Assembly (NCBI GenBank): GCA_031269165.1
Contig: JAISZQ010000225.1
Location: 1-7,282 of the forward strand
Source: Spirochaetaceae bacterium
GTDB lineage: Bacteria > Spirochaetota > Spirochaetia > Treponematales > Breznakiellaceae
DNA length: 7,282 nt
Reading direction: 5' to 3'
Shown: one piece after another, positions 1 through 4,734 of the stretch
Position numbering within the stretch: the first letter of the stretch is position 1
Layout of the letters: each line of letters starts with the position of its first letter
Position numbers and translations under genes: made by a program
The notes under the pieces: generated by a model
The model's database searches: none
Told to the model about the DNA's origin: nothing
Seen by the model: the letters and a program-made list of their open reading frames with translations, nothing else

Positions 1-117
1 TTTGGAACAGCTTCCTTAGATTTAAGGGAAAAACCGGGGCCTTTGACCGGTTTTTCCAAGAGCCTGTTCCAAAACCGTGCGCGTTAGCGCACAGTCGATT
101 AGTTTTGGAACAGGCTC
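1..117. repeat. Family A inverted repeat with nested hairpins
   Basis: A perfect 16-base inverted repeat, gagcctgttccaaaac at 60-75 and its reverse complement at 102-117, encloses a small hairpin (gtgcgc 77-82 with gcgcac 87-92). Just upstream is a perfect 11-base inverted repeat (27-37 with 47-57) around a 9-base loop. The window opens with tttggaacagc, a partial copy of the same terminus. The same 16-mer or close variants recur at 3772, 6205, 6485, 7142, 7165, 7249 and 7267, so this is a dispersed family. No reading frame is supported here. These are most likely REP/MITE-like non-autonomous elements. Confidence 0.8.
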
Positions 118-130
118 AACTATTCATCTG

Positions 131-310
131 GGGGAGTGCTATTCATTATGATAACTTGCCGGTAGGCCGGCAGCACGAAACCTTAAACAGGTCGTGCCAC
201 TTGTGGCTCATACTCCCGTGGTTATAGTCGAAAAAGGGGGCGTTACGGGGGTTGGCCCCCGTTGAAGGGGGTGGCGTAAGACCCTAAGCGCAAGCGGCGG
301 TCTGGAGCCA
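131..310 (+). other. Foldable GC-rich intergenic stretch, possible structured RNA
   Basis: No gene is supported in 118-404. Several inverted repeats cluster here. Outer arms gggagt (132-137) and actccc (212-217) enclose tgccgg/ccggca (157-162 with 167-172, four-base loop) and gcacga/tcgtgc (173-178 with 192-197, extended by cct/agg). An alternative stem gccac/gtggc (196-200 with 203-207) would compete with the last one. Further on, acggggg/cccccgt (245-251 with 256-262) forms another hairpin. An intrinsic terminator follows at 311-351. This could be a small RNA, a transcript 3' end or only a repeat. I recognise no known RNA family, and the direction is assigned only from the terminator. Confidence 0.25.
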
Positions 311-351
311 GGGGGAAGGCGCGGCAACCTGTTGCCGTTCCCCCTTTTTTT
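311..351 (+). terminator. Intrinsic (Rho-independent) terminator
   Basis: The stem gggggaa (311-317) pairs with ttccccc (338-344). Inside it a second stem, ggcaa (323-327) with ttgcc (332-336), closes a cctg loop, leaving an asymmetric internal bulge ggcgc. Seven T residues (345-351) follow directly. On the minus strand no T-run follows the stem, so it acts in the + direction. It ends a transcript coming from upstream, before the likely promoter of the regulator gene. Confidence 0.7.
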
Positions 352-379
352 GAAATCGGAATTGCTCTTTCTCGGCTTG

Positions 380-408
380 TTGCGATTTTTGCGAACTTGT
401 TGTATTGT
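380..408 (+). promoter_or_regulatory. Possible promoter of the GntR-type regulator
   Basis: TTGCGA (380-385) and TATTGT (403-408) are separated by 17 bases; each matches four of six consensus positions. Two CTTGTTG copies (376-382 and 396-402) lie 20 bases apart across this promoter and could be operator half-sites for autoregulation. If this promoter is used, transcription would begin near 415, downstream of the only conventional start codon of the gene (TTG 405). Confidence 0.3.
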
Positions 409-1622
409 CTATAGGAGAAGTTGTCTTAAAAGGTGTCGTTTTAGAACAACCGCCGGCAACTTGTATCTTAAGGAGGTTCGGTATCTCTCGCATTCCCTTA
501 TACCGCCAAGTACAGGAATATATTCTTGAGGGCATCCGTAGTAACCGGTGGAAGGACGGTGAACTGTTGCCATCGGAAAACCAAATCGCGGAAACCTTGC
601 AGGTGAGCAGAATTACGATCAGGCACGCCCTTGACGAGCTGGTACAGAAGGGGCTTGTGTACCGCATCCAGGGCAAGGGGACTTTTCTATCCTCAGCCTC
701 CCAGGGCGAGCCGGTCATTTTTGATTCGGGCAACCGGGATACGTGCCGGTCTTTACCGCTTATCGCCTACCTGTCGCCCCGGCTCCACAACGATTACATG
801 GCCGCCCTGCTGAATAATATTGAAGAAGAAATCAGCACTCGCCGTCATTTTTTACTTTTTTCTCGAACCCATGAAGATCAGGGCATCGAAAAGGCTAAAC
901 TAAAAGATTTGGCCCATCTTGGGGTTAAGGGGATTGTTATTTTTCCCGTGGACGGCGAAGTTTTCAACGAGGAAATTCTCCGCCTGACACTGGACTCGTA
1001 TCCGCTGGTGATCATAGACCGGTATCTGCGGGGGCTGGAGACCAATTGTGTATGTTCCGACAATTTGGGCGGCGCTTTTCAGGCGGCCGGGCATCTGCTT
1101 GCCTTGGGACACCGGAACATTGCCTTTATCTCTACCAATATACAGGGGACATCCAGTATTGAAGACCGTTTGGCCGGATACGAGCGGGCTTTTGCCGAAT
1201 ACGGCGTTCCAATACGGCCTGAATTTTTTCTCACCGACCTCAAAGTCGGAGATGAACAAAACAAGGAACGGATCAGGGATTTTCTTAAGGCCAATCCCGG
1301 CATAACCGGCATCCTCTCCGTGAACACCACCATCGGAATTCAGATAATCGAAGCGGCCGCCGAAACCGGGCGGTCCATCCCCCAAGATCTATCCATCGTG
1401 TTTTTCGACAAAATAGAACATCTTCCTTTTAAGCCTACCTATATAAAGCAGCAGGCAGCGGACATCGCGAAAGAAGCGATACGTCTTCTTTTTGACATTA
1501 TCGAAGACCCCAACAAAAGGCGGACCAAAGTAGACCTGCCGACGATCCTCGTGGAGGGCTGTTCCACCGCTCCGGCAACGTCTCGCCTTAACCACCGGCC
1601 TTCATCACACTGCGGGAAATGA
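405..1622 (+). CDS. GntR-family regulator with LacI-type sugar-binding domain (AraR-like)
   Basis: This is a DNA-binding transcriptional regulator expected to sense a sugar or related ligand in the cytoplasm. Residues about 30-95 form a GntR winged helix: LPSENQIAETLQVSRITIRH, then the wing around RIQGKGTFL. Residues about 117-390 form a periplasmic-binding-protein-like effector domain of the LacI/GalR type, with GHLLALGHRNIAFI near 229, ED-RLAGYERAF near 253 and a LacI-like end around LPTILVEGCSTAP. The GntR head plus LacI body is the arrangement of AraR-type regulators. Coordinates use the only conventional start, TTG 405. The strong AAGGAGG at 470 and the family alignment suggest the true start is about 26 codons later (ATC 483), giving about 379 residues. 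It faces the minus-strand activase gene across 82 bases without a clear terminator. Likely targets, by inference only, are itself and the nearby activase/kinase promoters. The ligand is not predictable. Confidence 0.85.
   Translation: MSIGEVVLKGVVLEQPPATCILRRFGISRIPLYRQVQEYILEGIRSNRWKDGELLPSENQIAETLQVSRITIRHALDELVQKGLVYRIQGKGTFLSSASQGEPVIFDSGNRDTCRSLPLIAYLSPRLHNDYMAALLNNIEEEISTRRHFLLFSRTHEDQGIEKAKLKDLAHLGVKGIVIFPVDGEVFNEEILRLTLDSYPLVIIDRYLRGLETNCVCSDNLGGAFQAAGHLLALGHRNIAFISTNIQGTSSIEDRLAGYERAFAEYGVPIRPEFFLTDLKVGDEQNKERIRDFLKANPGITGILSVNTTIGIQIIEAAAETGRSIPQDLSIVFFDKIEHLPFKPTYIKQQAADIAKEAIRLLFDIIEDPNKRRTKVDLPTILVEGCSTAPATSRLNHRPSSHCGK
470..476 (+). promoter_or_regulatory. Strong Shine-Dalgarno inside the annotated regulator ORF
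   Basis: AAGGAGG at 470-476 is a near-perfect ribosome binding site, yet no ATG, GTG or TTG follows in the regulator's frame. Six bases downstream is ATC (483) and 15 bases downstream is ATT (492). The GntR domain homology begins right there (I-P-L-Y-R-Q). The site therefore suggests that translation starts at a non-canonical codon rather than at TTG 405, which has no visible ribosome binding site. Confidence 0.5.
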
Positions 1623-1704
1623 ACGAAACGGACACGCCGAACGGCTTTCTCAAAACGCGATATACGCCCGGCCTGAAAAGGATGCCTCGGACCGCTTTTG
1701 CCAA

Positions 1705-2454
1705 CTACAAAAAGCAGTCTATTCCCGCGTGGGCAATGATCGCGCTGAATTCTTCCACGTCTTCCTGGTGAAGCGGGGGAAGGCCCCGCAAGGCATAGGG
1801 TATGTTCAGCAACTCGTACTTTTTTTCGCCAAATTGGTGGAAGGGCAGGAGTTGCGCCCGCCGGACGCCCATTTCTGTCAAAAGTGCCGCAAACCCGCGG
1901 GCGTCTTCGGGAGAATCGTTATACCCAGGGATAACCGGCAGCCGGACAAGGACGTTTTTGTTCAGGGCGAGGGCGGCTTTCAGGTTTGCAAGGATTGGGC
2001 CGTTATGAACGCCGGTTCCTGCGACGTGGCGGCGGTCATCGTAGTGCTTGATGTCGAAAAGAATCATATCCGCCTGTGTGGCAAGTCCCGCGAAAACAGC
2101 AGTCTGGGCATAGCCTGAAGTTTCTATCGCCGTGTGGATGTGTTCCGCCCGCAGCGCGTCCAGCAGGGTAGCGGCAAACGCGCTCTGGGTCAGCACTTCG
2201 CCCCCGGAAAGGGTAACGCCGCCGCCGGATTCCTCGTAAAAGGGCCGATCCTGAAGACAGATTGCCACCGTTTCTTCGAGAGAGTAGAATCGGGAATCGG
2301 GGCCGTCTCCTAGAAGCAAGGGGTCCGCCCGCTGGCTTTCAGGGTTGGAACACCACGCGCAACAGAGCGGGCAGCCCTTGAAAAACACCACCGTCCGTAT
2401 GCCGGGGCCGTCGTGGAGGCTGAATTTCTGCATATTAAACAAGAGGCCGTTCAT
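1705..2454 (-). CDS. Glycyl-radical enzyme activating enzyme, radical SAM (PflA-type)
   Basis: This 249-residue radical SAM protein would install the glycyl radical on a partner such as pyruvate formate-lyase, using S-adenosylmethionine and a [4Fe-4S] cluster. The N-terminus carries HDGPGIRT (14-21) and the cluster motif CX3CX2C (C28, C32, C35) in CPLCCAWCSNPESQ. The SAM-binding GGE is at 84-86, within GGGVTLSGGE. ETSGYA (111-116), DIKHYD (134-139) and TGVHN (147-151) are family-typical. Its length is close to that of E. coli PflA (246). The ferredoxin-like insert with extra cysteines that many SNPESQ-type activases carry after the cluster motif is absent. The start ATG (2452-2454 complement) fits the family; the ribosome binding site is weak (tgga). 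No glycyl radical enzyme lies in the window, so the substrate is unknown and pflA is not assigned firmly. Confidence 0.88.
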   Translation of the reverse strand: MNGLLFNMQKFSLHDGPGIRTVVFFKGCPLCCAWCSNPESQRADPLLLGDGPDSRFYSLEETVAICLQDRPFYEESGGGVTLSGGEVLTQSAFAATLLDALRAEHIHTAIETSGYAQTAVFAGLATQADMILFDIKHYDDRRHVAGTGVHNGPILANLKAALALNKNVLVRLPVIPGYNDSPEDARGFAALLTEMGVRRAQLLPFHQFGEKKYELLNIPYALRGLPPLHQEDVEEFSAIIAHAGIDCFL

Positions 2455-2499
2455 GGTTCCAGTGTATCATTCGATCCTGTTTTAATCAAGGTATTTATT

Positions 2500-2527
2500 T
2501 TTATAAGATTTTTTCTTATTTTAACAA
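2500..2527 (-). promoter_or_regulatory. Likely promoter of the activase gene
   Basis: Read on the minus strand, TTGTTA (2522-2527) is followed after 16 bases by TATAAA (2500-2505), about 45 bases upstream of the ATG. A second arrangement, TTGATT and TACACT 17 bases apart, lies so close to the ATG that it would give a nearly leaderless transcript; I prefer the first. The short inverted repeat ttctt/aagaa around 2513-2530 overlaps the -35 and could be an operator. Confidence 0.45.
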
Positions 2528-2535
2528 GAAATCTG

Positions 2536-2564
2536 TTGACAAAAGAAAATAAGTGGTATAGTAT
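2536..2564 (+). promoter_or_regulatory. Promoter of the ROK kinase gene
   Basis: A perfect TTGACA (2536-2541) is followed after 17 bases by TAGTAT (2559-2564); TATAGT at 2557 with a 15-base spacer is an alternative. The surroundings are AT-rich. It lies back to back with the activase promoter, with the -35 boxes only 8 bases apart, so one bound regulator could control both. Confidence 0.6.
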
Positions 2565-2632
2565 AGAGGTAAGGTTGCTGTTGCGGAAACAGAAGGGGGG
2601 TTTTGAAACACCCCAAAAACAAGAGGCATAGT

Positions 2633-3607
2633 ATGGAAATGTTTACGATTGGGATTGATGTTGGCGGAACAAAGACCGCTTACGGTTTATTCGATGGGGA
2701 AACGCGGATTGTCGGGCGGCACTCCCACCCGTCGGACGCCCTCTGCTCTCCTGAGCGGTTTTTCGACCAGATTGCCGCCGGTATCGACGCGCTTTTGTCG
2801 GCGGGGCATATTCAAAAGGAGAACCTGCGCGGGGTCGGAATCGGGATGCCTTCTTTTATCCTGTTTGAGGAGGGGCGTATTGTCAAAACCTCGAACCTCC
2901 CCAATATCCGCGATTTTCCGGCCCGCGCCTACCTGAGGGGAAAGTTGGGCGGCATTCGGGTCATCATCGACAACGACGCCCATACCGCCGCCATCGCGGA
3001 ACATCGGCACGGGGCGGGGCGCGGCTTTGAGAATCTGCTCTACTGCCCGGTGAGTACGGGCATTTCCACCGGCATCATCATAAACGGAACGATTTTTCGC
3101 GGGCGTTACGGCTGGGCGGGGGAAAGCGGACACATGATCGTTACCCCCGACGACGGTATCGAGTGCGGTTGCGGCAACCGGGGCTGCCTCATGTCGTGGT
3201 GTTCCGGCTCGATGATCATCAAGCACATCAAGAAGTGGATTGAAGCGGGGGAAGAGTCCCGCATAACCGAATTTGCCGGAGGCGAAGCGCTCAACGGTAA
3301 TCACCTGGCTATGGCGTATAACGCGGGAGACGCCCTCGCGCATCGGGCGGTCGCGCAGATGGTTACGTTTCTGGGAATCTGGACGTACAACCTCTACGTT
3401 ACCCTCAACATCAACTGTTTTGTCTTCGGCGGCGGACTGCTCAAACTGTTTCGGGAACTTACCATTGACGGCAAGCCAGGCAACCTTCTGAACGAAATGA
3501 AAGCGGTTTTTGACGGGTATAACAAAAACGATATGCCCGTTTATTTCAAGGAAGCGGAACTTGGGGATGACTTCGGCATCATCGGGGCTGCCGAATTGTT
3601 GTTTTGA
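2633..3607 (+). CDS. ROK-family sugar kinase (glucokinase/N-acetylhexosamine kinase type)
   Basis: This 324-residue protein is expected to phosphorylate a hexose or hexosamine with ATP in the cytoplasm. The phosphate-binding DVGGTKTA is at 9-16 and GVGIGMPS at 67-74. The catalytic region is IIDNDAHTAA (111-120) with D115 as probable base. GESGH (163-167) supplies sugar-binding E164 and H167. The zinc motif is C178-X-C180-GNRG-C185. FGGG (265-268) is the C-terminal nucleotide-site glycine motif. ATG 2633 is chosen because AAGAGG (2621-2626) lies six bases upstream and the product then begins right at the family start; an in-frame TTG at 2603 would add ten residues. The position after the last zinc cysteine, normally CXE with a sugar-contacting glutamate, is methionine (M187), which leaves specificity or activity open. 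The sugar is not determined. Promoters are shared back to back with the activase gene, and a repeat array begins directly at the stop codon. Confidence 0.88.
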   Translation: MEMFTIGIDVGGTKTAYGLFDGETRIVGRHSHPSDALCSPERFFDQIAAGIDALLSAGHIQKENLRGVGIGMPSFILFEEGRIVKTSNLPNIRDFPARAYLRGKLGGIRVIIDNDAHTAAIAEHRHGAGRGFENLLYCPVSTGISTGIIINGTIFRGRYGWAGESGHMIVTPDDGIECGCGNRGCLMSWCSGSMIIKHIKKWIEAGEESRITEFAGGEALNGNHLAMAYNAGDALAHRAVAQMVTFLGIWTYNLYVTLNINCFVFGGGLLKLFRELTIDGKPGNLLNEMKAVFDGYNKNDMPVYFKEAELGDDFGIIGAAELLF

Positions 3608-3649
3608 CGGTAACTATTCCGTTGCCACCGTGATCGGGGGCGTTACAGG

Positions 3650-3752
3650 CCCGTCATTGCGAGGAGCGAAGCGACGAAGCAATCCAGACAGGGAAGGTCT
3701 CCTGCTGGATTGCTTCGCCCGCTCTCACGAGCGACTCGCTCGCAATGACGGG
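3650..3752. repeat. Family C palindromic element, first copy
   Basis: The termini cccgtcattgcgag (3650-3663) and ctcgcaatgacggg (3739-3752) are perfect inverted repeats. Internal arms gaagcaatccag (3676-3687) and ctggattgcttc (3705-3716) are also perfect. The 103-base unit is non-coding and could fold into a long cruciform. A second, longer copy lies at 4140-4283; the two share cgacgaagcaatccag exactly. Elements of this look are common dispersed repeats in several bacterial genomes. No transposase is present. Confidence 0.85.
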
Positions 3753-3771
3753 AGGGCTCGCAACGACGGGG

Positions 3772-3787
3772 GTTTTGAAACAGCCTC
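3772..3787. repeat. Family A half-site, variant
   Basis: gttttgaaacagcctc differs at two positions from the family A terminus gttttggaacaggctc. It has no inverted partner nearby, so it is a solo terminus or remnant. Confidence 0.5.
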
Positions 3788-3863
3788 AGTTACTTGTTGT
3801 TTTGACTATTCCGTTACCGCCGTTAAGAATGGTCCACAGATTACACAGATTTTTAGATTTTTT

Positions 3864-3981
3864 GTCCGCGAATGTACGCGAATATGCGCCATACATGGCG
3901 ATGCGAATACGCGCTGATGGGTATGTATTATTCGTATTTATTCGCGCCATTCGCGGACCAAACCTCTTACGTTGTTGACAG
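3864..3981. repeat. Family B palindromic element, copy 1 (left end incomplete)
   Basis: The arms gtccgcgaatg (3864-3874) and cattcgcggac (3948-3958) are perfect inverted repeats, followed by caaacct and the family B terminus cttacgttgttgacag (3966-3981). The matching left terminus is not recognisable; only gttaagaat around 3822-3830 resembles it. The interior is AT-richer than the other copies. No coding potential is supported. Confidence 0.6.
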
Positions 3982-3991
3982 TGGATGCTGA

Positions 3992-4032
3992 CCTGATCGG
4001 GGTCCCGATATAAGCCTGATCGGGGTCCCGAT
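3992..4032. repeat. Tandem pair of short palindromes, 23-base period
   Basis: cctgatcggggtcccgat occurs at 3992-4009 and again exactly at 4015-4032. Each copy contains the palindrome atcggg-gt-cccgat. The pair sits between two oppositely oriented family B termini (3966-3984 and 4039-4057, inverted repeats of each other with one mismatch). Confidence 0.75.
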
Positions 4033-4041
4033 GCCGGCCCA

Positions 4042-4346
4042 CTGTCAATAACGTAAGCAAAAAGAAAAGAAAGGTCCGCGGATTCGCCTGATGGCGCGCC
4101 CGGCGGTCCAGGGGACGCAGATTTAAGGGATAAGAGGGTGTCATTGCGAGGCGGAGGCGTGCTACCTTCGGTAGCCGGTGCCGACGACGAAGCAATCCAG
4201 CCGGAGAAGGCCTTCACCCAAGCTCAACGCGGAGCGTTGAGCCGATTGCTTCGCTCGGCAATGTGCCGCTCGCTCGCAATGACGGGCGGATTAAACCCGT
4301 GAAAATCCGCGTCAATCCGCGGACAAAATTCTTACGTTGTTGACAG
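4042..4346. repeat. Family B palindromic element, copy 2, interrupted
   Basis: The termini are ctgtcaataacgtaag (4042-4057) and cttacgttgttgacag (4331-4346), inverted repeats with one mismatch. Inside lie gtccgcggatt (from 4074) and aatccgcggac (to about 4323). In reverse orientation it matches copy 3 (6352-6458): the purine-rich 4058-4082 is the exact reverse complement of 6418-6442 over 25 bases, and the other flank aattttgtccgcggatt is shared. Copy 2 is longer because a family C element occupies 4140-4283. Confidence 0.8.
4140..4283. repeat. Family C element nested inside family B copy 2
   Basis: The termini gtcattgcgag (4140-4150) and ctcgcaatgac (4273-4283) match the family C element at 3650-3752. 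Inner arms gaagcaatc (4189-4197) and gattgcttc (4244-4252) pair, and two extra hairpins are present: gctacc/ggtagc (4161-4175) and gctcaacgc/gcgttgagc (4222-4242). These account for its greater length. No target duplication is obvious. Confidence 0.8.
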
Positions 4347-4438
4347 GGATGTCCATACCGCCACGCCGCAACGGACAGGCGGCAGACCGGTACCGTGCAA
4401 TTTTGAACTCGGAATTGCCGGGCCCTTTCGTCCCTCTC

Positions 4439-4467
4439 TTGACAAAAAACGGGCGGTACGTTAGATT
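4439..4467 (+). promoter_or_regulatory. Distal dnaA promoter
   Basis: A perfect TTGACA (4439-4444), a 17-base spacer and TAGATT (4462-4467). It would give dnaA a leader of roughly 260 bases that crosses the DnaA-box-like sites, which fits autoregulation by DnaA. Confidence 0.5.
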
Positions 4468-4489
4468 ACAGGTTAGGGGAGGGGGCTCC

Positions 4490-4734
4490 CCGTATTGTTA
4501 ATAATTTGTTAATAACTTGTGATAAAAGGGGGGAATGGTGTGTTTTTTTATAACGAGGGCGCATATTGGCTAAGTACTTAAAATATCTTTTGCAAGTGTT
4601 TATAATATAATAACTTATAAATGATGTTCACGATTTTTTGTCGCAAATAACAACGTGGCGGCCTTAGAACGGGGACGGCGCGTGTTTTTGATTGTTAATA
4701 ACTTGTGAACAACCGTGTTTTTTGGAGTGAAAAA
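4490..4734. other. Candidate oriC / DnaA-box region upstream of dnaA
   Basis: This AT-rich region contrasts with its GC-rich flanks. On the minus strand TTATTAACA, seven of nine matches to the DnaA box TTATCCACA, occurs at 4496-4504, 4507-4515 and 4693-4701; the first two are spaced 11 bases, one helical turn. A 17-base direct repeat ttgttaataacttgtga lies at 4506-4522 and 4692-4708. tgtgataa at 4518-4525 is a further box-like site with one base missing. AT-rich tracts at 4580-4625 could be an unwinding element. The location directly before dnaA is the usual place for a bacterial origin. The boxes are not perfect, so DnaA autoregulation alone is an alternative. Confidence 0.45.
4578..4606 (+). 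promoter_or_regulatory. Proximal dnaA promoter candidate
   Basis: A perfect TATAAT (4601-4606) is preceded after 17 bases by TTAAAA (4578-4583), which matches four of six -35 positions. It lies about 130 bases upstream of the dnaA start in AT-rich sequence, so chance matches are more likely than usual. Confidence 0.4.

Larger units (their letters stand above)
3596..3822. repeat. Direct repeat of the ROK gene 3' end flanking a repeat cassette
   Basis: The last codons of the kinase, ttgttgttttgac (3596-3608), recur exactly at 3794-3806. In both places similar sequence follows: tattccgttgccaccg at 3615-3630 and tattccgttaccgccg at 3807-3822, two mismatches. The first copy has six additional bases, ggtaac. 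Between the copies lie a family C element and a family A half-site. This looks like a duplication produced when the cassette arrived, or by slippage/recombination. Confidence 0.65.

Noticed and set aside
155..235. Minus-strand peptide starting MSHKWHDLFK, briefly suspected to be a gene remnant
   Set aside because: Only about 20 residues long with no recognised family; the inverted repeats explain the region better.
284..733. Minus-strand open frame of 149 codons over the 5' part of the regulator
   Set aside because: It overlaps the well-supported GntR domain and the terminator, and shows no recognisable domain.
1623..1704. Bidirectional terminator between the convergent genes
   Set aside because: No stable stem with a T-run was found in either direction.
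2687..3343. Minus-strand open frame of 218 codons within the ROK kinase
   Set aside because: The plus-strand frame carries all ROK motifs; the opposite frame is open only because the gene is GC-rich.
3510..3917. Plus-strand open frame of 135 codons after the ROK gene
   Set aside because: It begins out of frame inside the ROK gene and runs through palindromic repeats; the translated repeat has no protein-like features.
3650..4346. CRISPR array
   Set aside because: The repeats are palindromic units of different length without regular spacing or unique spacers, and no cas gene is present.
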